A program made the translations under genes and the position numbers. This document shows positions 42,732-51,822 of a stretch of 64,000 bases of DNA, in pieces. Position 1 is the stretch's first letter; each line of letters begins with the position of its first letter. This DNA is from Bin5 sp965218625 (lineage in GTDB: Bacteria; Chloroflexota; Anaerolineae; Caldilineales; Caldilineaceae). The notes under the pieces are model-generated. The model made no database searches and was not told the origin of the DNA. It saw nothing but the letters and a program-made list of their open reading frames with translations. The stretch covers positions 1 to 64,000 of the forward strand of contig CBDCLG010000015.1 in assembly GCA_965218625.1 (NCBI GenBank), written 5' to 3'.

Positions 42732-43703
42732 ATGTTGCGCGTAGCCAAGCCCGAAGGATTTGGCAATATCATCCTGGAAGAAGTACCTATTCCGCCGGTC
42801 GGGCCGGAGGAGGTGCGGGTGCGAACCAAGGTCAGCCTGATCAGCCGGGGGTCGGAGATCCTGCGGCGTTACATGCGCGAGGAGGCGCTCGATCCGAGGA
42901 TCATGGGCTACTCGACGGCCGGCGTGGTCGACGCGGTCGGCAGCGAGGTGGCGGACCGCTTTCAGCCTGGTGACCGTGTCATGGCGGTCGCGCCCCACGC
43001 GCAATATGCAGTGCAGCCGACGGGTGGGTATGATGGGCCGCGCATCTGGCCAATCCCCGATGACATCTCGTTCGAAGAGGCAACCTTCCTGCCTCTGTCC
43101 AAGAGCGGCGTCATCTGGGCGCAGTCGCCGGGCATCCGGCCCCGGCATACGGTTGTTATCATGGGGCAGGGGCTGGTCGGGAACCTGGTGCTGCAGGCGG
43201 CGCGCCAGCATCTGTGCGAACGGATTATTGTCGTGGATGCGATCGCGAAACGCTGCCAACAGGGGCTCGATTACGGCGCGGACCATGCCATCAACGTGAA
43301 CGAGACGGACGCGGTCGAACGGGTGATGGAGCTGACCGGCGGGGAGGGCGCGGATATCGTGTTCGAATGTGTCGGCGGCAAACCGGGGGTGAACTCCTTT
43401 GCCCAGGCGCAGCAGATGGTGCGCGTCGGGGGCACGCTGCACCTGATCGGGCTCTATCACGGGCAGCCGCTGCCGCTCGACGCCGCCAGGATGCAGCGGC
43501 GGCGCATGTTGGGCGGCTATTTCGAAGAAGACCCCGGCGAAGTCATGATGGCGCGGACTGTCGAGATGATGCAGGCGGGGAAGATTCGGGTTAAGCCGCT
43601 GATCAGCCATCGCTTCCCCTACCAGCAGGCCAAAGAGGCCTTCGACCTGCTCTATGAACGGCTGTCCGAGGCGATGGGCGTGCTGCTGATCTGGGAGGAG
43701 TGA
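42732..43703 (+). CDS. MDR family dehydrogenase lacking the catalytic zinc cysteine
   Basis: This 323-residue medium-chain dehydrogenase/reductase has the Rossmann motif IMGQGLVGNLVLQAA and the alcohol-dehydrogenase core VDAVGSEVADRFQPGDRV. The position that normally carries Cys-Gly-Thr-Asp reads LISRGSEI, so no catalytic zinc is expected. Members with this Arg-Gly-Ser-Glu turn are often reductases acting on sugars or polyols. The ATG at 42732 has GAGG upstream; the frame from 42663 is an extension. A related zinc-less protein is at 51823. Confidence 0.88.
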   Translation: MLRVAKPEGFGNIILEEVPIPPVGPEEVRVRTKVSLISRGSEILRRYMREEALDPRIMGYSTAGVVDAVGSEVADRFQPGDRVMAVAPHAQYAVQPTGGYDGPRIWPIPDDISFEEATFLPLSKSGVIWAQSPGIRPRHTVVIMGQGLVGNLVLQAARQHLCERIIVVDAIAKRCQQGLDYGADHAINVNETDAVERVMELTGGEGADIVFECVGGKPGVNSFAQAQQMVRVGGTLHLIGLYHGQPLPLDAARMQRRRMLGGYFEEDPGEVMMARTVEMMQAGKIRVKPLISHRFPYQQAKEAFDLLYERLSEAMGVLLIWEE

Positions 43704-43802
43704 GCGGAGTCGCTTAAGGGAGTCAACTTAGTCACCCTGACGCCTGGCAGCAGATTCAGTCAGAGGCAATCCCTTGCTGCCGCAAGACAATCAGGAGTCG
43801 CG

Positions 43803-44399
43803 ATGGACGTCCATAATCACATTGGACTCTTGCAGGCTACGTTTCCGGAGGATTTCGAGAGCGATCCAGTAGTCGGCGCGATCGAAGAAGATTTGCAAGC
43901 GTTCATGGACCGAACCAAACTGATTCTTCCGCCAGAGATACGCGCTTGGTACAGGATTGCCAATGGGCTTGGGGTTGGCTCAAGTAGCTTTTTTGAGATC
44001 AAATCAAGAATCCGCAATCGAATCAGACAAAACCACGCTGCTTCCGAAGTGGAGTACATTTACAGTTTCTTGCCCGAATTCCGGGAATCAGGTTGGCTTC
44101 CGATCGGGGACGACGGCTGCGGAAGCTACTACATAATCCCCTTGCGAGGCGACTTCGGTCAGGGTTTCCCCGTAGTGTTTCTTGATCATGAAGACGAATA
44201 CAACCCTACCTATATCGTGGCGTCGGACTTGGAACACTTCGTCAAGTTCCTAATCGAGGAACGAGTGAAGAATGCCCCCCCGCCGCCAGGTGAATTAAGA
44301 TTTCTTTCCCTGGACTGGCCTTTCGTTAAGGAGAAGGTGGTAAGGAAGGATCCAGCGATTCTCAACTTCACTGGGGTCCGTTTGCCTTGGGAAGCCTAG
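43803..44399 (+). CDS. SMI1/KNR4 (SUKH) family protein, orphan immunity-like
   Basis: The 198-residue protein has the SUKH pattern: LPPEIRAWYRIANGLG (41-56), SGWLPIGDDGCGSYYIIPL, VVFLDHEDEY and a Ser/Asp-Leu-x-x-Phe end (ASDLEHFVKFL). SUKH proteins are commonly immunity proteins for polymorphic toxins. No toxin or secretion gene is adjacent, so this is an orphan. CAGGAG precedes the ATG. Codon use is AT-richer than in the flanking genes. Confidence 0.83.
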   Translation: MDVHNHIGLLQATFPEDFESDPVVGAIEEDLQAFMDRTKLILPPEIRAWYRIANGLGVGSSSFFEIKSRIRNRIRQNHAASEVEYIYSFLPEFRESGWLPIGDDGCGSYYIIPLRGDFGQGFPVVFLDHEDEYNPTYIVASDLEHFVKFLIEERVKNAPPPPGELRFLSLDWPFVKEKVVRKDPAILNFTGVRLPWEA

Positions 44400-44432
44400 A
44401 GGGCGCTTTTCTCGCGTTTACTCGTCCACAAT

Positions 44433-44474
44433 TTGCATGCTTGCAAGTGCTGTAACTTTCTTTCTGAAGTTACA
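44433..44474. promoter_or_regulatory. Two adjacent inverted repeats between the SUKH and gamma-glutamyltransferase genes
   Basis: TTGCA-TGCT-TGCAA (44433-44446) is followed by TGTAACTT-8 bases-AAGTTACA (44451-44474), the latter a perfect 8-bp repeat. They could be operators for the next gene or a terminator for SUKH; no U-tract follows. Confidence 0.35.
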
Positions 44475-44599
44475 ATGATCCTACTTCTCTCTAATTGCTC
44501 ATAAGATGCCGACTAGGAAAGTCAGTATCCCAAGAAAACAACCGTTCAAAGATCGTATTCGCCAGCCGTATTACACAGTCGACACTTGGGAGACACAAG

Positions 44600-46237
44600 A
44601 TGGCCTTTTCTGCCAGGGGAATCGTTCACAGATCGACCGTAACCGGTAAGCGAGGCATGATCGCCTCGGCGCACCCGCTGGCTTCTGTCGCCGGTCTGCG
44701 CATCCTGATCGACGGTGGCAACGCCATTGACGCGGCTGTGGCGGTGGCCGCGGCGCTGAACGTGGTCGAGCCGTATATGTCCGGGCTTGGCGGCGACGGC
44801 TACATGCACATCTACTCGGCGCGTGAGGGGGAGCATACGGTGCTGGACTATATGGGCCGTGCGCCGTACGCCGCCACCTTTGAGGAGGTAGGCGAGGCAG
44901 CGAGCCGGGAGCGGGGGCCGCGCTCGCCGATCATACCGGGGGCTTGCGGCGGCTGGCTGGCCGCGCTGGAGCGGTTCGGTTCGATGGACGCGGCCGCGGT
45001 CTTCCAGCCGGCGATCGAGTACGCCGAGCAGGGCTTTCCGCTGACGGTGAAGAACGCCGAGTTCACCGAGTTCAGTGTGCCGGAGATGCTGAAGCACCCG
45101 TCAACCGCGGAGAACTATCTGCCGCATGGCCGCGCGCCGCGCGCGGGCGAGCTGATGACGCAGCCTGATCTGGCGGCCAGTATGCGCGCCATCGCCGAGG
45201 GCGGCGCCGACGTCTTCTACCGCGGCGAAATCGCAGACAAGCTGGTGCGCTTTATGGAGGAGAACGGCGGGCTGATCACGCGCCGCGACCTGGCTGACTT
45301 CGCGGTCGAGTGGCAGGACCCGGTCTCGGTGACGTACCGGGGCTACCGCGTTTTCGGGCCGCCGCCGCCGTGCCAGGCCGTCCAGTACCTGGAGACGCTG
45401 AACATCATGGAGGGCTTCGACGTAGCGGCGATGGGGCACAACAGCGCGGCGACCCTGCACCGCTTTATCGAGGCGGCCAAGCTGGCCCAGGCCGACAGGG
45501 CCGAGTACGCCGGCGTCGACGATCCGCCAACATCCGGTCTCCTGTCCGAGAAGTTCGCGGCCCAGCGCCGTGCCGAAATCGGCGCGCGGGCCCGCCCCAG
45601 CGGAGGCGAGCGCTACACGTCCGACAAGATGGCCGGCGAGGTGCTGGCAGGGGACCCGAGGGCGTGGATGCGCAGCGAGTGCACCACCCATTTCAGTGTG
45701 ATCGACGCGGCCGGCAACGCGGTGGGAATTACACAGAGCTTGGGCGCGGGGTACGGTTCGGCGGTGGTGATCCCGGGCACGGGCATCGCACTGAACAACT
45801 TCCTCTACTGGATGGACAGCGACCCGCAGAGCCCGAATGCGGTTGGGCCGGGCCGCAAGCTGGAGATGTGCATGTCTCCGGCCCAAGTGTGGGATGACCA
45901 GGGGCTGCGCTTCCTGATCGGGACGCCGGGCAGCTACGGCATTCTGCAGACGACGCCGCAGATGATCATGAACGTCATCGATCACGGCATGAACATTCAG
46001 GCCGCGATCGAAGCGCCGCGCGTCAAGGCCACTTCGCCGGGCACGCAGGTCGGCGTCGAGACCCGCATCGGCGAGGATGTGCTGCTGGAATTGACGCTGA
46101 TGGGGCACAGACTCAACCGCTTGGGGCCCTGGGCCGCCGACGTGGGGGGAGGACAGGGTATCATGGTCGATCCCGAAAGCGGAGGCTTCATGGGCGGCGC
46201 GGACCCGCGGCGCGATGGGTACGCGCTCGGCTGGTAG
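44600..46237 (+). CDS. Gamma-glutamyltransferase family protein (Ntn hydrolase)
   Basis: The 545-residue enzyme has GGNAIDAAVAVAAA (39-52), SGLGGDGYMHIY and the autocleavage site at Thr362 in ECTTHFSVIDAAGN. The small subunit includes LNNFLYWMDSD and IGTPGSYGILQT. It is only moderately like the paralogue at 3730, so the two probably use different substrates. The ATG at 44600 has GGGAG upstream; the frame from 44495 adds unconserved residues. It is convergent with the glycosyltransferase gene. Confidence 0.88.
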   Translation: MAFSARGIVHRSTVTGKRGMIASAHPLASVAGLRILIDGGNAIDAAVAVAAALNVVEPYMSGLGGDGYMHIYSAREGEHTVLDYMGRAPYAATFEEVGEAASRERGPRSPIIPGACGGWLAALERFGSMDAAAVFQPAIEYAEQGFPLTVKNAEFTEFSVPEMLKHPSTAENYLPHGRAPRAGELMTQPDLAASMRAIAEGGADVFYRGEIADKLVRFMEENGGLITRRDLADFAVEWQDPVSVTYRGYRVFGPPPPCQAVQYLETLNIMEGFDVAAMGHNSAATLHRFIEAAKLAQADRAEYAGVDDPPTSGLLSEKFAAQRRAEIGARARPSGGERYTSDKMAGEVLAGDPRAWMRSECTTHFSVIDAAGNAVGITQSLGAGYGSAVVIPGTGIALNNFLYWMDSDPQSPNAVGPGRKLEMCMSPAQVWDDQGLRFLIGTPGSYGILQTTPQMIMNVIDHGMNIQAAIEAPRVKATSPGTQVGVETRIGEDVLLELTLMGHRLNRLGPWAADVGGGQGIMVDPESGGFMGGADPRRDGYALGW

Positions 46238-46278
46238 CCGGAAGTTTGTCACTCAGGCGACGCTTTGCGGCCAGTTTT

Positions 46279-48174
46279 CTAGGGCTGAGAGCACTTGAAG
46301 CAGAAGGTTACCGTCGCGACTTTGCCCAGGGCCGTTTCCGTTGTTCGCAGAGTATGGGCTGAGTTCAAGCGGTTGGCCATTTCCACGAATTCTGCGATGC
46401 GGTCCTCCGGCAGGCCGTTACTATCTCCTATCATGACCAGCGAGCCGGCCGGGAGGTCTGATTCGCCGGTCAGTGAAGCGCGGTGCTCCATCGTCACCCT
46501 CATGTCAGGGTAAAGCCACTGGTCGTCGCCCCGATTGCAATGCGCGGCCACATAAGAGATGACGTACCGAAAATGACGGTGCTCGTCTGTGATCGCCCTG
46601 CATACAGTGTACTGATTGTTCCCATACTCCCTGAGCACAGATTCGCTGGAATAAAACCTTAGCGCAGCTGTGATGTTGCCTATGACAATGTAGGCAATCA
46701 ACAGGGCTGCATAGATATTCGTCTTCCTGAGCAGGCCGGGGTTGTCGCGGGATTGAAGGCGACGCAGGATGGAATCCGCGCCCATCGCGGTCAGCACGAT
46801 CAGGAGCGGGAGGGCGGGGATAAGCCGGGCCAGATTGGTGTTGTTGGTCAAGAAGGATGCTCCCAGCAGCATGACAAGAACGGTCAACGCCGACAGGCGC
46901 ATCAGGAGATTGGCCGGGCGCCAGAGAGCATAGAGCCAGCTCAAAGCGAAGAGGGCGCCGACGACCGCCGGGATAACCGACTCACCGGGTGGCCGCAAGT
47001 AGCTGCTGGAGTGGTTGTCCACCTGGCCGATCAACGACTGAACATAGCCCCAAACGAAGGCTGATGACCTCTTAAGGTAGCTGGCGACATCGGGAGCGAA
47101 GGCATCGCGCTGGGCACGATGGCGGTGGAACCCGTCCATGAACATCGTATGACGCGGGTCATCTATGACGCTGGCGATGACGGGGAGCGCTATGGCGGTG
47201 AAGACAAGGACATAGAGGCCGCCGGCCTGAAGCGCCCGACGCCGATCCGCCACCTCGCCGGCCGTTATCGCCTGCACTAGCCAGAAGACGGGCGGAAGCA
47301 CGAGCACAACCCTGTATGAGTCGTACTCGTATGCAAGAAGGCCCGCGAACAACCCGGCGAAGCCCGCCCACGGGAGCCAGTTTGCGCGCGAGGTCTGGGA
47401 ACCCACAACACAGTAGAGAAGGAAAACTTCGAAAACTACACCCGTGAACAGTTCGTCAGCCGAGCCGCCGCCGATCACCAGCAGTCGCAGCGTCGCCATG
47501 GTAAGAACGGCCAGCAACGTTGGAATCCAAGAAACGCCGCAGCGCCGCAATAGGAGCGCCATCACCAGGATGGAAAGGCTGCCGGCCAACTGAAAACCGA
47601 CGCGCAGCGCTGCGAGCGAGTTATCGCCGAGTGCGAAACCGAGCGCTCCGAAGACGTTTGTGAACCTGAATACCAGGGGCAACTCGGCGCCGCGGGCGAT
47701 AGTGATGGCTGCTCCGCCGGTCTGCATTTCTTCGAAACCGGGAAGGGGAGGCGGAATGAATTGGAGCAGCGCAAGTCGCAAAGCGATTGCAAGACAAACG
47801 AGGCACCAGCCAAGCGGAAGGGACGAAATGCGCAGCGGCCTGGCTGCAAGGGATGCCTGCAAAGTGCCCCAGTTGAGACTGACTATCAGCGAGATTACGA
47901 GCGCGATCGTCGTGCCGAAACCGAGAAAATAGGGCCTCTTATATACATCTTCCACTTGCTGGCCGAAAAGGAAAGCGGCCACCAGCGGCAGGATCAACCA
48001 CGCCAGGAACGAGAGGAGTGGATGCTCGAACAGTTGTGAAGAACTTCGTATTGCAACAGACTTCAATTTCGACCCTCTTCGCGTGCAGCAAGTTCTGAAA
48101 GAACTGATGCTGTCTCCACTCGAGGGTCGGTGGAAATTTCGCTGAAGCCTTTTCAGTGTCGCGACAAGGAACAA
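46279..48174 (-). CDS. Polytopic membrane glycosyltransferase-like protein (GT-C/PMT-ArnT type)
   Basis: The frame gives up to 631 residues with about eleven hydrophobic segments and a soluble C-terminal domain. The first luminal loop holds the acidic pair FEEMQTGG that fits the GT-C catalytic loop. Blocks such as SGSADELFTG-like GGGSADELFTGVVFEV and DDPRHTMFMDG also resemble dolichyl-phosphate-mannose-type enzymes. It would transfer a lipid-linked sugar outside the membrane. The start is uncertain: the first 36 residues are basic and unlike a membrane start, and TTG at 48066 with GAGGG upstream is an alternative. Codon use is AT-richer than the neighbours. Confidence 0.65.
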   Translation of the reverse strand: MFLVATLKRLQRNFHRPSSGDSISSFRTCCTRRGSKLKSVAIRSSSQLFEHPLLSFLAWLILPLVAAFLFGQQVEDVYKRPYFLGFGTTIALVISLIVSLNWGTLQASLAARPLRISSLPLGWCLVCLAIALRLALLQFIPPPLPGFEEMQTGGAAITIARGAELPLVFRFTNVFGALGFALGDNSLAALRVGFQLAGSLSILVMALLLRRCGVSWIPTLLAVLTMATLRLLVIGGGSADELFTGVVFEVFLLYCVVGSQTSRANWLPWAGFAGLFAGLLAYEYDSYRVVLVLPPVFWLVQAITAGEVADRRRALQAGGLYVLVFTAIALPVIASVIDDPRHTMFMDGFHRHRAQRDAFAPDVASYLKRSSAFVWGYVQSLIGQVDNHSSSYLRPPGESVIPAVVGALFALSWLYALWRPANLLMRLSALTVLVMLLGASFLTNNTNLARLIPALPLLIVLTAMGADSILRRLQSRDNPGLLRKTNIYAALLIAYIVIGNITAALRFYSSESVLREYGNNQYTVCRAITDEHRHFRYVISYVAAHCNRGDDQWLYPDMRVTMEHRASLTGESDLPAGSLVMIGDSNGLPEDRIAEFVEMANRLNSAHTLRTTETALGKVATVTFCFKCSQP

Positions 48175-48211
48175 GAATCAGTGAAGTTTCTGCTCCTTGC
48201 AGCGGGCATTG

Positions 48212-48234
48212 CATATGTAGACGTCCTACATATG
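48212..48234. promoter_or_regulatory. Perfect 9-bp palindrome upstream of the glycosyltransferase gene
   Basis: CATATGTAG (48212-48220), spacer ACGTC and CTACATATG (48226-48234) form a perfect inverted repeat 14 bases centre to centre. It lies in the gap between the AstE-like gene and the glycosyltransferase start. No U-tract follows, so an operator is more likely than a terminator. Confidence 0.5.
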
Positions 48235-48290
48235 GCGTCGGTTCCCCTCGTCTAAAACTTGCCCAAAAAAGTGGTGAACATAGCGAATTC

Positions 48291-49286
48291 CTACGAGGCA
48301 CGGTCCCCGCCGGCGAGGCCCGTGAGGTGGATCAGGCCGTCGCCGCTGTGGACGCGATGCAGGCCGCGGCGCATGATCACGATACCGTCCCTTTCGGCAT
48401 ATAGCTCTGCCCGCAGATCCCCGAGCGGGTCATGGATCGTTGCCACGAGCTGTCCCGCCTGCACCTCGTCGAGCAGTTCGACGTGGGGGCGGAAGTAGCC
48501 GGCTGCGGGCGCGGACATGACCTCGTCCATGTTGCCGTCGCCCAGCAGGTGAAGGGGCGGTTGCGACGGTTCCGGCTCTCCCTCCAACATGTCCAGATGG
48601 CGCATGACGTTGAGGACACCGCGGGCGAAACAGTCCACGTCGTCGGGGCGGGCGCGACCGGCGCCGGGGGCTTCGGTATAAAGGCAGGGGACGCCCAGTT
48701 CGAGCGCGGCGGAGAGGGTGCGACCCGGCGGAACCGGAGGGGGATGGCCCCAGAGCACGGGCGCGCCGAAGACGCGCCCCGCGGCCAGCGAGCGCCGGTC
48801 TACGCTGTCTTCACTGTGAATATAGCCGGCCAGGGTGGGAATGTCGCTGACGACGCCGGCGCTGTGCAGGTCGATGAAGAAGTCGGCGACGCCGATCAGT
48901 TTGTGCGTCAGCCAGTGAGCGATCTGTTGCGTCAGCGTGCCGGTTTCCGAGCCGGGGAAAACGCGCGCCAGGTTCAGCCCGTCCACCGGACTGTTGCGCG
49001 TGGCGGTCGCGTAGGCTGCCACGTTGCAGACCGGCACCATGAGGAGTGTGCCGCGTAAGGCCGACGGGCTGACCTCAGAGGCGATGCGGTGGATGGCCTC
49101 GACGCCTTCGTACTCATCGCCGTGCACAGCGGCGAACACCACCAGGGCCGGCCCCGGCGCCGTTCCGGTCGCGCTCAGCAGCGGGAGCTGCCACCAGCCG
49201 CCTTCCACACGCGGCGAGATGTCCAGCCAGCAGGCGCTCCTGCGTCCACGCTCCAGTTTGGTCGCGTCAAATTCAGAGATGTGCAT
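48291..49286 (-). CDS. Succinylglutamate desuccinylase/aspartoacylase family deacylase
   Basis: This 331-residue zinc hydrolase of the M14-like AstE/AspA family removes acyl groups from N-acyl amino acids or related amides. Zinc ligands appear as His and Glu in FAAVHGDEYEG and His in IDLHSAG. The C-terminal 80 residues form the usual beta-barrel domain (VELLDEVQAGQLVATIHD, then GIVIMRRG). The ATG at 49286 has AGAGGA upstream. It lies 69 bases after the propeller gene stop at 49356. Confidence 0.87.
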   Translation of the reverse strand: MHISEFDATKLERGRRSACWLDISPRVEGGWWQLPLLSATGTAPGPALVVFAAVHGDEYEGVEAIHRIASEVSPSALRGTLLMVPVCNVAAYATATRNSPVDGLNLARVFPGSETGTLTQQIAHWLTHKLIGVADFFIDLHSAGVVSDIPTLAGYIHSEDSVDRRSLAAGRVFGAPVLWGHPPPVPPGRTLSAALELGVPCLYTEAPGAGRARPDDVDCFARGVLNVMRHLDMLEGEPEPSQPPLHLLGDGNMDEVMSAPAAGYFRPHVELLDEVQAGQLVATIHDPLGDLRAELYAERDGIVIMRRGLHRVHSGDGLIHLTGLAGGDRAS

Positions 49287-49355
49287 GTTCGTCCTCTCGC
49301 CTTTCCTCTGCAATGACACTGGCGCCGTCGATTATTGGAACGGGCCGGTTGTCAA

Positions 49356-50858
49356 TCATTCGCGGAACTGAATCGAGTAGAGGTCGGCGTCTTTGAGCTC
49401 GAAGCGGATGCGTATGGGGCGCCCTGCAAGCGCGCCGAGGTCGCTGCCGCCGGCCCAGTGCGCAATCTGGCTGATCGAGTCGCCGAAAATCTCGTTGCTT
49501 TCGTCGAGAGAGAAGCCGGGCACGGGCCGTCCCTCCTGGTCCTGGAACTCCACGCGCAGGCTGCCGGCCGCGGAGGTGGCGTAGTTGAGGAACAGGTGCC
49601 GCCCGGAGAATATCAATGGCTTTGTCAGGCAGACGCCGCCGGTCAAGGGCGCGGTCAGTGAGACGAAGCCGTCCAGGCGTGTCGTGTAGCGCCGCACTTT
49701 CATGCTGGCGCCGGTCCAGTAGCCCTCGATGACGTAGAGGGAGAGCTCGGGCGGCATGCCGGGCGTGTCGGCCTCTGTTTCGAGCATTCCCCAGGCGATG
49801 CAGTTGTCGCTGTAGACCCAACTGTCCAAGCTGCTGGGGCCGGGCCGGATATAGGCCTCTCCCCAACGCCTGAAGGTCTCACCGTCGCGGCTGGACATGA
49901 ACACGCCATCGGTGACCACCGAACCGTAGCGAGGGTGGGCCGCGCTGCGCTCGCGACGAAGCTCCAGCCCGGGCAGATTGTCGGTCTGCTCCACCCAACC
50001 TCTGTCGACGTATCGCATGGGAAAGCCGAAGAAGATGTGCGGCGCACGTGCGTAAGGCCGGACCTGGTTGGTGTAGAGCGCTTCCTCCGGCGTATCGCCG
50101 TACTCGAGCCACTTCGGCTCGCTCCAATTCAGAAAGTCCGGCGAAGTGGCGGTCTTGATGGCGCGCACGCCGTGCGGCGCGCCGCCGCGAAAGTCGCGAA
50201 AGTAGGCTCGGTACTCATCCCGGGCCCCATCGTAAAAGGCCAGGTTCTGTGAGTCGAAGTAGCCCTGGGTGATAACCGGTTCCGGGTCGGATTTGGCGTC
50301 GCTTCGCATCAGCGAGAAGCGGTAACCGTCCGGCGATTCGAGCGCGAACAGCACGCGCGGCGATCGACCCGGGACAACGGCCTTGTAGGCAGCGCTATCC
50401 AGGCAGGCAGGATTCGAATCCCGAAATACGGCGACATCGCCAGCGCTGAGCTCGATGCCGCCCAGGCTCTCCGGCGAGACCAGGATGTTGTTGTCGCGGC
50501 TGCCTTCGTAATCGACCAGGCCCAGCCGCGGTTTGTCCCAGCGCTTGCCGTCGCGGCTCTCGGCGTAGCAGAGATAGTATGAGTGGGGATATGCAATCTC
50601 GTCGCCGCCCATGTCGTATTGCCAGGCGCCGTAGTACATGCGCATGAGGCCCTGATCGTCCTGCAGAACCGTGCGGTAGAGGCAGGCGTTGCCCTCCCAG
50701 GGGGCATCGGTCTCCATCACCACTTCCTGTCTGACCGGCGGATTCAGTCGCAGCTCGATCCTGCCCTTCAGTTCCGCAAACAGGTAGTCGTCGACGAGGG
50801 GCTCCAGCCGCGAACCGATCGCGAGCGGATCGATGTTCGCATTCGTAGGACTGCTCAT
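49356..50858 (-). CDS. Predicted beta-propeller glycosidase-like protein (GH32/GH43-like), copy A
   Basis: The 500-residue protein is a propeller-type hydrolase-like protein whose exact family I cannot name. Conserved-looking blocks are EPLVDDYLF, DAPWEGNACLY, RMYYGAWQY, CYAESRDGKRW and FDSQNLAFYDGARDEYRAYFRD. They occur in the same order in the gene at 58022, a clear paralogue. Repeated Trp/Tyr-Asp motifs suit a five-bladed propeller with a jelly-roll C-terminal part, as in GH32-type enzymes. No signal peptide is seen. GGAGA precedes the ATG. A small unknown gene lies 12 bases upstream. Confidence 0.65.
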   Translation of the reverse strand: MSSPTNANIDPLAIGSRLEPLVDDYLFAELKGRIELRLNPPVRQEVVMETDAPWEGNACLYRTVLQDDQGLMRMYYGAWQYDMGGDEIAYPHSYYLCYAESRDGKRWDKPRLGLVDYEGSRDNNILVSPESLGGIELSAGDVAVFRDSNPACLDSAAYKAVVPGRSPRVLFALESPDGYRFSLMRSDAKSDPEPVITQGYFDSQNLAFYDGARDEYRAYFRDFRGGAPHGVRAIKTATSPDFLNWSEPKWLEYGDTPEEALYTNQVRPYARAPHIFFGFPMRYVDRGWVEQTDNLPGLELRRERSAAHPRYGSVVTDGVFMSSRDGETFRRWGEAYIRPGPSSLDSWVYSDNCIAWGMLETEADTPGMPPELSLYVIEGYWTGASMKVRRYTTRLDGFVSLTAPLTGGVCLTKPLIFSGRHLFLNYATSAAGSLRVEFQDQEGRPVPGFSLDESNEIFGDSISQIAHWAGGSDLGALAGRPIRIRFELKDADLYSIQFRE

Positions 50859-50870
50859 CGCTGTCTCCTC

Positions 50871-51722
50871 TTATAGATTGGGCGCCCTAAGCAGAACGTT
50901 TTCCGATGGCAACTCCCATACCTCATGGTAGACCTTCGGCGAAGGGCGCGGCGGCGGATAGCCCGGCGGCCTGTTATCGGGATCGTGCAGCTCCTGTCGA
51001 TCGCGGCCCTCTATGCGGTGCAGCCAGGACAGCTCCTCCGATGCCGCCTCGACCTCGCGCCGCAGGATGAACTCGACGTAGTCGAAGGCGGTGAAGGCCG
51101 CATGGGCCAGAAAGACGCGCTCCACGCCCCGACCGCTCCAGGTCGCCAGGTCGGGCAGGATCAGCGGGCCGGTGCAGACCTGGAAGGTGGCGTCCTGCCG
51201 GTTGACGTTGATCAGGTTGACGGGGTACTCGACAGTTACGTCAAGATCGCTGTGTGGATCGCGGTAGGCGCAATAGGCGTTGAGCAAGGCGCCGTCCAGT
51301 GTGGCCTCGACGACCTGTTCGGCGTTACCCAGTTCGACCGGATGCGAGTGCTCCTTGAGGCTGATGCGATGATCCTGGAAGGATTCTCCGAGCTCCTTCG
51401 AGGCCACCGACTCGCTCTCGTCGCTGGGACGCTTGGCAACAGGGATCCGATGCGTGCGGCTGAAGGCCATGCGGAATTCATCGCTCGGAATCTGGAAGAA
51501 TTCGCGCCGCGGGATCGTGTATTCGGAACGGCAGGGCGCGCCGAGGAAGAGTTCGGCGGTCTCGCCGTGCTCGTCGGAGATTGTGCAAGAGGACTCCAGG
51601 TTGAAGCGCACATGGCGGACGTCGCCTTCCGTGCCGACGAATCCGCCAGCGTATTTGTAGTATGGATCGCGCTGCCAGGGAAAGGTCTGCCATGTGAAAA
51701 AGGAGCGCGGAAAATCGATCAC
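50871..51722 (-). CDS. Unrecognised soluble protein in the propeller-gene operon
   Basis: I do not recognise these 283 residues. They begin MIDFPRSFFTWQTFPWQRDPYYKYAGG (GTG start) and contain FNLESSCTISDEHGETAELFLGAPCRSEY and YVEFILRREVEAASEELSW. The composition is that of a soluble beta-rich protein without export signals. The GTG at 51722 is preferred to the ATG at 51809, because CGGAGG lies just before it and the longer N-terminus is basic and unlike the rest. It is 12 bases before the propeller gene, so one function is likely shared. Confidence 0.6.
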   Translation of the reverse strand: MIDFPRSFFTWQTFPWQRDPYYKYAGGFVGTEGDVRHVRFNLESSCTISDEHGETAELFLGAPCRSEYTIPRREFFQIPSDEFRMAFSRTHRIPVAKRPSDESESVASKELGESFQDHRISLKEHSHPVELGNAEQVVEATLDGALLNAYCAYRDPHSDLDVTVEYPVNLINVNRQDATFQVCTGPLILPDLATWSGRGVERVFLAHAAFTAFDYVEFILRREVEAASEELSWLHRIEGRDRQELHDPDNRPPGYPPPRPSPKVYHEVWELPSENVLLRAPNL

Positions 51723-51822
51723 ATTTTGCCTCCGTTGGCGACGAGGAGTGAAAGAGGGGAAGATGGGGCAGAGAATACCACTCGCTCCCCGCGAATTCTC
51801 ACTCCTCAATTCTCTTGTTCAT

